Assembly: GCF_900107435.1 (NCBI RefSeq)
Contig: NZ_FNPZ01000002.1
Location: forward strand, 760,979-824,978
Direction of reading: 5' to 3'
Source of the DNA: Herbiconiux ginsengi
GTDB taxonomy: Bacteria; Actinomycetota; Actinomycetes; Actinomycetales; Microbacteriaceae
DNA length: 64,000 bases
The notes under the pieces were generated by a model. It was not told the origin of the DNA. It made no database searches and saw only the letters and a list, made by a program, of their open reading frames with translations. Position numbers and translations under genes: made by a program. Below, piece by piece: positions 16,485 through 25,263 of this stretch (position 1 is the first letter of the stretch; each line of letters begins with the position of its first letter).

Positions 16485-19034
16485 TCAGAGTCGTCTCCTG
16501 ATGCGGGTGATGAACGGCACGGCGACCGCCGCGAGGAGCCCGGCGAGGATCGCCAGGGGCACGGCACCCGAGATGGCACCGAGCTTCTGATCGGCCGGGG
16601 TCGGCTTGCCGACGAGAGCCGCCGCGGCTCCCCCGGATGCGGACGGGTCGGACACCGGCGCACTCACCGGCGGCGCAGGCGCGGCGGGCACCGGCGGCGC
16701 CGTCACCGTTCGCGGCGTGGTCGCGGCGGGCTTGGCCGGAGTGGTCGGGGGCGTCGTCGACTTGCCGGAGGCGATCACGGCGGCTGCCGAGACGGCCTGG
16801 TCGCTCCACCCTTGCGGAATCGGCGCGTAGCCCGCCGGGAGCTGGCCGAACCCGGTGCCGGGTTCCTGACCGGCGGTGGCGGCGTAGATGATGAAGTTCG
16901 CGTAGTCGGCCCGAAGGGCCGCATCGCTCATCTCCTTGTTCACGGCCGCGTACACCGGAACAGCGAGCGGGTAGGCGTTCTCTGCAGCCTTCGCCTGATC
17001 GGAGCCCGGATCGAATCGATAGACCTGCGACTGGGTGGGGTCGACGGTCATGGCGGCAGCGGCGGCGGCGAGCGAGGTGTCGTCGGGGGCCACGAACTTT
17101 CCGGCGGGATTGCGCAGCTTCGCCTCGAACACCTGGTACTTCGCCGCGGCGCCGGTGTCGGTCAGCCCGATCACCCGCTGCAGACCGGTGAGGCTACGAC
17201 TGGTCTTGGTGTATTTCGGCGGCGCCGCCACCGGGTCCCACGCGCCGAGCACCTGCCCGTCGCCGCGGAGCACCAGATAGGCGCTCGTGGAGAGGTCGTT
17301 GGTGTACGGGCGCCACGTCACGGAGTTGACCGAGGCCGCGCCGTCGGCCGCAACCGGCTGCTCGGTCGGATCGGCCTTCGGGAAGTCGTCTCGAGGGAAG
17401 GTGAGCGGGGCGCCGACTCCGCCCGAGACGGCGTTGTAGACATCCGGGTTGAGCGAACTCCACGGATTGACGGTCATCTTCCAGGGGTCGGGTACGCCGG
17501 AGAGGAAGTCGACGGCATCCTGATCGCTCATCACGTACGACCAGAGCGCCCACGCGGCATCCGAGCGGCCCTGCGGTGCGATCAGATCCGAGAGCGACGG
17601 GGCGTTGATCGACTGATACGCCCATTCTTCGTCGTTGATCGCGAGAAAATCGGGGTCGTAGGTGATGTTGCGCGGGTTGTGTCCGGCGTCGGCCGGGCCT
17701 TTGTAGCCGAGATGCTCCTTCGATGCGCCGGTCGGCAACGAGTCGAGGTAGGAGCTGGTGAGCAGTTTCGCCACGAGGCGAGGCGTGAGGTTCATCGACG
17801 AAAAAGGGAGCCTCGCCCGCGCCTTGGCGTCGTCGGGCACCTCTCCCAGGGCGTTCGGCTCCCGGTCGATGGCGAACGCGACCGAGATGCCGGTCAACGC
17901 GATCGGAGCGTAGGTGAGTTTGTCGGTGACGTCGGGCGTCGAGAGCGCGCGAGATGTCAGCGCGAGAGGCGCCGCCGTGGTGCCGTTCGCCGCGAGCGCG
18001 GCATCCGATTCCGCTCCCGTGATCGTGCTGTAAACCGCGCCGCCCTTGGCGCCGCACAACGTGGGCTGCCACGACGCGATGGCCACCGAGGCGAGCTCGC
18101 TGCCCGAGAGCTGGCGCTCTTTGGCGCCGATGGTGCAGCGGGCTCCATCGGGCAGGAAGTCGAGCTTCACCGCGAGGCGGTGCTTCCAGTTGTCCCAGAG
18201 CAACCCCGACTTGAGCACGTCGTTCTCACCCACGTCGGCTGTGCCGCGGGGAATGATGACGAGCCAGCAGGATGCCCCGGTGATGACGTTGCCGGCACCG
18301 GTGACGGGGGCCCCGCAGCCGAGGCCCGACGCCTGGGTGGCGGTCTGCACCTCGAACTTCACGGAGCCTTCGCCGTTGGATCCGGAGCCCGCCCACGACA
18401 CCTCGTTGGAGGTGAGCCGGGTGAAGAAGGGGTTCGTGTTGACGTCGACGTCGACCTTCTTGCCGTCGACCACCGAGGCGATGGTGACTCCGGTCTTCGA
18501 CTTGAACGGGATCGAGGTGTACGTGGGGTTGATGAAGTCCGAGCCGTAGGCGGTGTACTTCACGTCTTGCTCCGCGACGTTCTTGTCGTCGCTGATGGTG
18601 GAGTCGCGGGTGGCGCCGGGGGTGTTGAAGCCGCCGTACTGGCACGTGGTGCGATCCGGCTGACCCGGGTTCTCGGGGTCGTCGCCCCAGCACTGCATGA
18701 TCTGCAGGAAGTTCTTGCCGCCGGTCTGTCCGCTCGGCACCTCCGACTTCACACCGCCGGTCCAGCTGACCTCGATTCCCTGCGCGAGCAGGTCGCGCGT
18801 CTGGGAGACGGTCACGCTGAGGTCGGGCATGGGTGCCGACTCGAGGTCGAGGTCCTGCTGATTGGCCGAGACGGTGACGACGGACGAGTCGGCCGCGAGA
18901 GCGGGCGTTCCCGGATCGGTCACACCCGTGAGCACGAGCAGTGAGCCCACGGAGAGTCCCGTGACCGCTCCGACGGCCAACGAGACCAACCACTGACGCC
19001 GGGGTTTCCGGCGATGGCGGGCGGCACGAGACAC
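16485..19034 (-). CDS. Large PstS-like, membrane-anchored surface protein
   Basis: An 849-aa protein: basic N-terminus (RRKPRRQW) and signal segment (about 15-45), a long extracellular region, a Pro/Ala/Thr linker (about 735-815) and a C-terminal membrane anchor (about 822-843) ending RIRRRL. Scattered motifs recall substrate-binding proteins (SVAFAIDREPNALGE; PYTNDLSTSAYLVL; YPLAVPVYAAVNKEMSDAALRADYANFIIYAATAGQEPG), and the end resembles PstS tails. I prefer the GTG at 19034, which has GGAG at 6-nt spacing, over the TTG at 19082. At least eight Cys occur in the extracellular part. No exact family recognised; it lies between anchored PstS and the smaller binding protein. Confidence 0.7.
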   Translation of the reverse strand: MSRAARHRRKPRRQWLVSLAVGAVTGLSVGSLLVLTGVTDPGTPALAADSSVVTVSANQQDLDLESAPMPDLSVTVSQTRDLLAQGIEVSWTGGVKSEVPSGQTGGKNFLQIMQCWGDDPENPGQPDRTTCQYGGFNTPGATRDSTISDDKNVAEQDVKYTAYGSDFINPTYTSIPFKSKTGVTIASVVDGKKVDVDVNTNPFFTRLTSNEVSWAGSGSNGEGSVKFEVQTATQASGLGCGAPVTGAGNVITGASCWLVIIPRGTADVGENDVLKSGLLWDNWKHRLAVKLDFLPDGARCTIGAKERQLSGSELASVAIASWQPTLCGAKGGAVYSTITGAESDAALAANGTTAAPLALTSRALSTPDVTDKLTYAPIALTGISVAFAIDREPNALGEVPDDAKARARLPFSSMNLTPRLVAKLLTSSYLDSLPTGASKEHLGYKGPADAGHNPRNITYDPDFLAINDEEWAYQSINAPSLSDLIAPQGRSDAAWALWSYVMSDQDAVDFLSGVPDPWKMTVNPWSSLNPDVYNAVSGGVGAPLTFPRDDFPKADPTEQPVAADGAASVNSVTWRPYTNDLSTSAYLVLRGDGQVLGAWDPVAAPPKYTKTSRSLTGLQRVIGLTDTGAAAKYQVFEAKLRNPAGKFVAPDDTSLAAAAAAMTVDPTQSQVYRFDPGSDQAKAAENAYPLAVPVYAAVNKEMSDAALRADYANFIIYAATAGQEPGTGFGQLPAGYAPIPQGWSDQAVSAAAVIASGKSTTPPTTPAKPAATTPRTVTAPPVPAAPAPPVSAPVSDPSASGGAAAALVGKPTPADQKLGAISGAVPLAILAGLLAAVAVPFITRIRRRL

Positions 19035-19188
19035 AGCAGACTCCAAGCTGAAATCCAGCGGATTTCCTGAGAACGACGCCAAGGTATGGGCGCTCGGTGT
19101 CGATGGGATGAACAGCGCAGGAAGGAGACTTCCCTCCGAGATTTCGCGCTGACGTCGCGGCTCGCCGACGCCCCGCGAACGGGGTACG

Positions 19189-20817
19189 TCAGGAACCGCC
19201 GCCGCCGCGCTTCAGGCGTCGAGAGGCGAGCGGAGGCACGATCACGGCGGCGAGCAGTAGCACTCCGGCGGCCACCATCAGCCACTGCTGCGGCCCCATC
19301 CCCGGGTCGGGGAGGGTGAACGGACTCGACACAGCCGCGCCTGCCACCGCCGAGCCACCGGAGACGAGTGCCCCGTTCTCGTCGTAGACAGCGGCCCCAC
19401 CAGAGCCCCCGGATGCGGCTGCCGCTCCGGCTCCGGCACCAGTGCCGGCGCCGGCAGCGGAAGCGCCCGCGTCGGCAGCTGCGCCACCGGGCGCGGCTCC
19501 GGTCGGATCGGTGTTCTCGGTGGCGCCGCCGGTGCCGGTGGTGCACTGCGAGCCCGATCCCTTCTTGTCGCAGTCCGCCGGCTGCGGCGCCGTGATGGCC
19601 AGCTGGTTGTTGTTCGGCGAGTCACCCGGGCTGAAGGTCGGGTTGTTGCACGAGTTCTCGTCGATACCGGTCGCCCCCGCGCCCGGGATTCGACTGATCT
19701 GCGTCGACCCGGCCAGCACCAGGTTCATGGGCAGTGGCGAGTAGCCGAGCGTGTCGGCCTGCTGTTGACCCTCACAGAGCATGTAGCGCGCGAACGCACC
19801 GAGCGTCTTCCCCTTCTCCTCGGTGAAGATGCCCGCGACCTGAGTGGGAACGATCATGTAGGAGTAGCTCGACAGCGGATACGACCGAGGGTCGCCGTTG
19901 TTGTACACGTTGTCGAGAATCTGGGTGAGATAGTCCGGCGAACTCGGGTTCTCGTCGATCTGGGCTTGCATCAGGGCAACGGCCACGGATGTCGCACGCG
20001 GCTCGACGTAGTAGCCCGCGCTGTTCAGCACCTTGGCCACCGGGAAGCCGGAGTTCTTGGCGTAGGAGTACTCCACGTAGGTGATGGCGCCCTCACCGTA
20101 GCCCTGAGCGACATAGCCTGCGACGCCGAGCGAGCCGTTCTGCGACTTCATGGCCGCCGTTGCGGGGTATTGCGAGGTGAGGCCGGTGCGTCCGGAGAAG
20201 GACGACCACAGGTCGGGGTACTGCTTCGACATCCAGAGGGTGAACTGCGCCGTCGATCCCGAGCCGTCGGAGCGCACCACCGGAACGATCGACTGGTCGG
20301 GCATCGCGAGGCCGGGATTGTCGTCCTGCACGGCCGGGTCGTTCCACTTCGTGATGATGCCGGTGAAGATCTTCGTGATGACGTCGCCCGAGAGGCGCAG
20401 ATTCGTCACCCGCTTGCCGTTGATCTTGAGGTTGTACATGAACGAGGTTCCACCGGCCACGATGGGCATGTAGGCGTAACCCGTCTTCGGAACCTCGGGG
20501 GGTGACCCGTCTTCCGGATTCGGCTGGAACGGGATCTCACTGACCGCGAAGTCGACAGTGCCGTTGATGAAGTCCTGACGGCCCGCCGACGAACCGACGC
20601 CGGAGTAGTTCACGACCATGCCGTAGTTCGCTGCCACGTTCTTACGCCACTGGTCGAGAGCGTTCTGCGACCAGGTGGAGCCGGTGCCCGAGATCTTCTC
20701 GTAGATGTCCGCCGCCTGGGCGGGCGCGGCGGCGATTGTTCCGGTGGCGACGACCGCGAGCAAGGCGGTGGCCAGCAACATGAGCACGGCGCGGGCCGCA
20801 CGGATCTTCGGCGTCAC
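19189..20817 (-). CDS. pstS: Phosphate-binding protein PstS, membrane-anchored form
   Basis: A 542-aa PstS-type protein. After a signal peptide (1-40, QAADI) comes the canonical start ISGTGSTWSQNALDQW, NYSGVGSSAGRQDFI, VDFAVSEIPF, TGIITKWNDPAV and the anion-binding VVRSDGSGSTAQFTLW. In place of a lipobox anchor it has an Ala/Gly-rich linker (about 430-500) and a C-terminal membrane helix (QQWLMVAAGVLLLAAVIVPP) with a basic tail, so it is tethered from its C-terminus. GTG start overlaps the pstA stop (GTGA). Four Cys in the C-terminal part may form disulfides. The ligand is most likely phosphate, but this locus may use the scaffold differently. Confidence 0.85.
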   Translation of the reverse strand: MTPKIRAARAVLMLLATALLAVVATGTIAAAPAQAADIYEKISGTGSTWSQNALDQWRKNVAANYGMVVNYSGVGSSAGRQDFINGTVDFAVSEIPFQPNPEDGSPPEVPKTGYAYMPIVAGGTSFMYNLKINGKRVTNLRLSGDVITKIFTGIITKWNDPAVQDDNPGLAMPDQSIVPVVRSDGSGSTAQFTLWMSKQYPDLWSSFSGRTGLTSQYPATAAMKSQNGSLGVAGYVAQGYGEGAITYVEYSYAKNSGFPVAKVLNSAGYYVEPRATSVAVALMQAQIDENPSSPDYLTQILDNVYNNGDPRSYPLSSYSYMIVPTQVAGIFTEEKGKTLGAFARYMLCEGQQQADTLGYSPLPMNLVLAGSTQISRIPGAGATGIDENSCNNPTFSPGDSPNNNQLAITAPQPADCDKKGSGSQCTTGTGGATENTDPTGAAPGGAAADAGASAAGAGTGAGAGAAAASGGSGGAAVYDENGALVSGGSAVAGAAVSSPFTLPDPGMGPQQWLMVAAGVLLLAAVIVPPLASRRLKRGGGGS

Positions 20818-22178
20818 AGGGAGGTCTCCTCGGGGTCGGAGGGCTTCGGGGCGGTGGAGACGATGTTCTGCGTCGCGCGTGCGGGCGGGTAGTCCCCCGC
20901 GTAGATCCGGTCGTCGAGCATCGTGATGCGCTGCAGGTCGCGCAGCGATTCTGCCTGGGCGTTGCGGCGTTGGCGGTCGGAGAGCTGGCCTGGGCCACGG
21001 CCCCCGATCACGCGGGCGACGATGAACAGGCCGAGCACGAGCAGGATGAGCACCGCCGCGGTGCCGAAGCCGCGAGCGATCATCGTGGGCTCGGGCGAGC
21101 GCACGAAATCGAACACCTGCAACGGCAGCGAGATCATCGGCCCCTCGAAGGGGTTGACGTTCATCACCGCGGTGATGCCCGAGGTGAGCAGCACGGGAGA
21201 GGTCTCGCCGATACCGCGGGCGGTGCCCAGGATGACGGCCGTGACCAGACCCGACCGCGCCGTCGGCAGCACGACGTGCCAGACGGTTCGCCATCGCGTG
21301 GTGCCGAGGGCGTAGGAGGCCTCGCGCAGGTTTCCCGGCACGAGCCGCAGCACCACGTCAGAGGCACGGATCACGATGGGCAGCATCATCACCGTGATCG
21401 CGAGCGCCGCCGCGAATCCCGAGCGCTGATGCGTGAACAGCTGGATGATCGCCGCGTACACGAAGAGACCGGCGACGATCGACGGCAAGGCGGTCATGGC
21501 ATCCGCAATGGTGCGCACGAAGCGGGCGAAGCGTCCGCCCACCTCGTTGAGGAAGACGGCCGTAGCGATGCCGAGCGGCACGGTGATGGCGAGTGCGATC
21601 GAGATCTGGATCAGCGTGCCCACGATCGCGTGCAGGATCCCGCCCGACGAAAGGGGGTCGAGAGGTCCGGTGAGCTCCATCGTCTGGGTGAAGAAGTTGA
21701 CGTACGGCAGCGCTTCCGACCCGCGAATGAGCGTGTAGACGACGATGAAGACGAGGGCGCCGAACAGCATCACTCCGGCGCTCACCATGAGCACGGTCGC
21801 GACGCGATCCTTCACCTCCTGGAAGTCGGACCGCATCGACACGAGCAGCATGTAGAACCCGATGAAGGCCAGGTACGCGACGACGAACCATCCGACGACG
21901 CCCGTCAGCGGGCTGATCCAGCCGAAGAGCAGGGTGGCCAGGGCCATGCCGCCGGCGAGCGAGCCGACGATGTTGAACCGTTCGTCGAGGGTCGCCGAGC
22001 GCACCCCTCGGCGCGGGCCGATCTCGACGCCCTCCGATGACGGGATGCGCGTGGGCGCTTCGCCGCCGAAGTCGGCCTCGTACTCGTCGGTCTCGAAATC
22101 GGCGGCGACGACCGCGGTGACGGCATCGGGCCCGCCGGGGGCGGAGGCGGAACCGGGCGCTTCGTAGGTGGTGGTCAT
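20814..22178 (-). CDS. pstA: ABC transporter permease PstA
   Basis: A 454-aa permease, longer than typical PstA (about 280-300 aa). About 70 acidic cytosolic residues come first, then two or three extra membrane segments (about 70-150), then the PstA core with the EAA-type loop LREASYALGTTRWRTVWHVVLPTARSGLVTAVILG and GIGETSPVLLT. The C-terminal 65 residues are hydrophilic (DRQRRNAQAESLRDLQRI). It begins 4 bp after pstC and overlaps pstS, so the three are translated as one unit. Confidence 0.88.
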   Translation of the reverse strand: MTTTYEAPGSASAPGGPDAVTAVVAADFETDEYEADFGGEAPTRIPSSEGVEIGPRRGVRSATLDERFNIVGSLAGGMALATLLFGWISPLTGVVGWFVVAYLAFIGFYMLLVSMRSDFQEVKDRVATVLMVSAGVMLFGALVFIVVYTLIRGSEALPYVNFFTQTMELTGPLDPLSSGGILHAIVGTLIQISIALAITVPLGIATAVFLNEVGGRFARFVRTIADAMTALPSIVAGLFVYAAIIQLFTHQRSGFAAALAITVMMLPIVIRASDVVLRLVPGNLREASYALGTTRWRTVWHVVLPTARSGLVTAVILGTARGIGETSPVLLTSGITAVMNVNPFEGPMISLPLQVFDFVRSPEPTMIARGFGTAAVLILLVLGLFIVARVIGGRGPGQLSDRQRRNAQAESLRDLQRITMLDDRIYAGDYPPARATQNIVSTAPKPSDPEETSL

Positions 22179-22182
22179 CGGG

Positions 22183-23262
22183 TCACAGGCTCTCTGCGCC
22201 GGAACGCGACCGAGCCACGATCGACGACGCGGTGAAGTTCACGACGAGGGTGATGAGGAAGAGCACGAGGCCCGCGGCCATCAGGGCCGAGAGGCCGAAC
22301 TCGCTGGCCTCGCCGTAGCGCAGGGCGATCAGGGCCGAGACCGAGTTCGTGCCGGTCTTCAGCACCTGCCAGTTGATGCTGAACAGCGGCGAGATGATCA
22401 TGTAGACCGCGATCGTCTCGCCGAGCGCCCGGCCGAGACCGAGCATGGTGCCGCCGATGATGCCGCCGCGGCCGAAGGGCAGCACGACCGTGGCGATCAT
22501 GCCCCACCGCGTCGCTCCCAGCGCGAATGCGCCCTCGCGTTCACCGATCGGCGCCTGCGAGAAGGCCTCGCGCATGACGGATGCCTGTGTCGGCACCACC
22601 ATGAGACCCACGACGATGCCGGCGATGAACGCGCTCGAGGTGAAGGCGCTGGCTTCGGTGAGTCGCGCGCCGTCATCGCCCGTGACGGCGAAGAAGGGGA
22701 TCCAGCCGAAGTAGGTCGAGATCCATTCGGCCACCGGCACGATCGCCGCCTGCAGGAAGAACACTCCCCAGAGGCCGAAGACGATGCTGGGCACCGCGGC
22801 CATCAGGTCGACCAGCGACACCAGGAACGAGCGCACTCGCCCGCGCACGACCTCGGAGAGCAGGAGGGCGGTTCCGAGCGCGAGCGGAAAGCCCACGCAG
22901 AGGGCGATGATGGCGATGGTGACCGTGCCGAAGAGCACGGCAGCGATACCGAAGTGCCCCGTCTCAGGCGACCATTCCTGGGTGAAGAGGAACGAGATCC
23001 CGGCGACCTGCAAGGCCGAGCCGGCACGGATCGAGAGAAACAGACCCACCGCGAGCATGATGCCGACCGTGGTCGCGCCGGCCGCGAACGCGACGGTCTG
23101 GAAGACGGTGTCGGAGCGGGAACGACGCGACTGGAGGGAACGCTTGCGCGGGGCATCCGTGCCGCCGTCGCCCCCGTCGCCTCCGACCGGGGCGAGCAGT
23201 TCTGTGCGCTCGTTCTCCAGGAAGACGTCGTCGATCGTCTGAAAGACGTCCTTCTCGGTCAC
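22183..23262 (-). CDS. pstC: ABC transporter permease PstC
   Basis: A 359-aa permease with a 55-residue hydrophilic N-terminus (including a Gly/Asp run) and the PstC core: GTVTIAIIALCVGFPLALGTALLLSE, DLMAAVPSIVFGLWGVFF, and the cytoplasmic EAA loop EGAFALGATRWGMIATVVLPFGRGGIIGG followed by GRALGETIAVYMI. Six or seven membrane segments. It is 108 bp downstream of the PASTA kinase gene in the same direction. That gap shows no clear PHO-box or promoter to my eye. Confidence 0.9.
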   Translation of the reverse strand: MTEKDVFQTIDDVFLENERTELLAPVGGDGGDGGTDAPRKRSLQSRRSRSDTVFQTVAFAAGATTVGIMLAVGLFLSIRAGSALQVAGISFLFTQEWSPETGHFGIAAVLFGTVTIAIIALCVGFPLALGTALLLSEVVRGRVRSFLVSLVDLMAAVPSIVFGLWGVFFLQAAIVPVAEWISTYFGWIPFFAVTGDDGARLTEASAFTSSAFIAGIVVGLMVVPTQASVMREAFSQAPIGEREGAFALGATRWGMIATVVLPFGRGGIIGGTMLGLGRALGETIAVYMIISPLFSINWQVLKTGTNSVSALIALRYGEASEFGLSALMAAGLVLFLITLVVNFTASSIVARSRSGAESL

Positions 23263-23370
23263 GGGCCACCCACCATGGGCCTGATGTTCGGCGCGGCAGG
23301 TGAACGGCCGGGGGTGTGCTGCTGAAGGGGCCGTAGCCGCGGCGTGGAGAGACGGGCGCGGCAGGCCGGC

Positions 23371-25263
23371 TCACCCCTCGCTCGGGGGGCGCGGTGGGGC
23401 GGTGGAGGTGGGATCGGGCGTGGCGGTGGAGGTCGGGGTGGATGTCGGAGTGCTCGTAGGGGTGCCGGCCGGAGGCCGGGGCGCGGCGACAACGACGCTC
23501 ACCGTGGTGCCCAGACGCGCCACGGTGCCGTCGGACGGTGAGCTGCCGAGCACGGTGCCGGGCGCGGCATCGTCGGCGCGGGTGGTGACGAGGGTCTCGA
23601 ATCCAGCGCTGCGCAGGGTGGCTACCGCGTCGTTCTGCGCCGATCCGGCAACGCGCGGAACCACGTTCGATCCGGACGCCACGACCAGGTTCACCGTGCC
23701 CCCTGCCGCGAGCTCGCTGCCGCTGACGGGGTCGGCCGCGAGCACGGTCTCGGCGGCCAGGGCCGAATTCTCCGGGGTGACGACGCCGACGATCAGGCCC
23801 GCTGCGGCGAGCACGTCGCGGGCGGCCGAGAGCGAGCCGGCGGCGAGTTCGGGAACGCGCACGAGAGGTGCCGCGGAGGTCTGCGGCACTGGCGGCGCGG
23901 AGGTGGCAGGGGCCGAGACCGGCGGCGGATCGGCCGACTCGGGCCCAGCGGCCTGGGTCGGCGGCGGGGTGGTGCCGGAGGCGAGGGCCCAGGCCACGAC
24001 CACGACGCTCGCGGCGAGCCCGAGGATCATCCAGAGCCCGAAGCGGCCTCGGGGGGCTGCCGATGCGCCAACTACCGGTGACCCGGAGCGCAGCACTGCC
24101 GGCCCGTCGGGTGCTCCCGCTCCGCTGTACGCGAGCGAAACGGGGCGGACACCCGCCCGGCGTGTCGACGCGTCGGCCGGCGCTACGGCACTCGTGCGTT
24201 CACGGCTACGGGCGCCGGCGCGCGACAACACGATGGTCTTCGCATCGGCTGCACTCCCGGACCGCGGTGACGGGTCACCATCGGCGGACAGGCCGACACG
24301 GGCATCCGCACCCGCCGGGGGCGACGACGCACCGAGGTGGCGGGCCGCGGTGCGCACGGCGAGCTGCATCTCGTCGGCGCTCTCGAACCGCAGACCGGGG
24401 TCTTTCAGGAGGGCGCGCACCACGATGCGATCCACCGCGCGCGGTGTTCCGTGGCGCGCCACCGACGGCACCGGCGGAGGCGCCTGGACGTGAGCGAGCA
24501 TCACGGCGCGGGGATCGTCGCGCACGAACGGCGGATGACCGACGAGAGCGAAGTACAGCATGGCACCGAGTTGGTAGATGTCACCGCGTTCGTCGACCGG
24601 GTCGCCACGGGCTTGTTCGGGCGAGAGGAAGTTCACGTTGCCGAGCACGCCGCCGGTGGGGGTGTCGGCGGTGCCTGCCCCGGTGACAGATGCCGGAGCA
24701 GGGGTGCGAAGCACATCGGTTCCGACAGCGGCGCGACCCGCGGCGTCCGCGAGCCCGAAGTCGACCAGACGCACGCCCGAGGGGCGCAGGAGGCCCCGCG
24801 GATCGCGAGCCACCATGACATTCGCGGGGGACACATCACGGTGGATGAGCCCGGCAGCGTGCGCGTAGGCCAGGGCCGAGAGCACTCCATCGGCCACGGC
24901 GAGGGCGTCGCCGAACGTGAGCGGGCCCTCGCGATCGACGAGTTCGGCGAGGCTCGTGCCGAGCGCGTGTTCGAGCGCGATCCAGGCCAGGGGGTCGCTG
25001 CCGTATTCGTGCACGCCCACGCCCCGCACGGCGACGATGTTCGGGTGCCGCAGCACCTCGGCCGCTCGCGCCTCGGCGAAGAACGCATCACGCGCGGCAT
25101 CGGATCGCGAGAGGTGCGGATGCAGCACCTTCAGCGCGATGGTCTCCCCCGTTTCGACGTCCAGCGCCTGATACACCGATGCCGACCCGCCCGATCCGAG
25201 CAGCCCGCCGAGCCGGAAGCGCCCCGAGACCAGACCGTCGTTCGCGTGCTCGTCGTCGGTCAT
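23371..25263 (-). CDS. Ser/Thr protein kinase with PASTA repeats (PknB-like)
   Basis: A 630-aa membrane kinase. The kinase domain (about 16-285) has the Gly loop GSGGSASV (23-30), ATP Lys (ALK, K45), HRD (141-143), DFG (168-170) and an LGNVNFLSPEQA activation segment. A juxtamembrane Ser/Arg-rich stretch and a membrane helix (about 405-425) lead to a Pro-rich outer linker and two PASTA repeats (about 465-610), then a Pro/Thr tail. PASTA domains sense peptidoglycan fragments and control cell-wall growth. Its ATG overlaps the stop of the lytic transglycosylase gene (ATGA), so an enzyme that makes such fragments is translationally coupled to the sensor. Confidence 0.92.
   Translation of the reverse strand: MTDDEHANDGLVSGRFRLGGLLGSGGSASVYQALDVETGETIALKVLHPHLSRSDAARDAFFAEARAAEVLRHPNIVAVRGVGVHEYGSDPLAWIALEHALGTSLAELVDREGPLTFGDALAVADGVLSALAYAHAAGLIHRDVSPANVMVARDPRGLLRPSGVRLVDFGLADAAGRAAVGTDVLRTPAPASVTGAGTADTPTGGVLGNVNFLSPEQARGDPVDERGDIYQLGAMLYFALVGHPPFVRDDPRAVMLAHVQAPPPVPSVARHGTPRAVDRIVVRALLKDPGLRFESADEMQLAVRTAARHLGASSPPAGADARVGLSADGDPSPRSGSAADAKTIVLSRAGARSRERTSAVAPADASTRRAGVRPVSLAYSGAGAPDGPAVLRSGSPVVGASAAPRGRFGLWMILGLAASVVVVAWALASGTTPPPTQAAGPESADPPPVSAPATSAPPVPQTSAAPLVRVPELAAGSLSAARDVLAAAGLIVGVVTPENSALAAETVLAADPVSGSELAAGGTVNLVVASGSNVVPRVAGSAQNDAVATLRSAGFETLVTTRADDAAPGTVLGSSPSDGTVARLGTTVSVVVAAPRPPAGTPTSTPTSTPTSTATPDPTSTAPPRPPSEG

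Noticed and set aside
23263-23370. PHO box or riboswitch upstream of pstC
   Set aside because: I could not find direct repeats or a structured leader that would support either.
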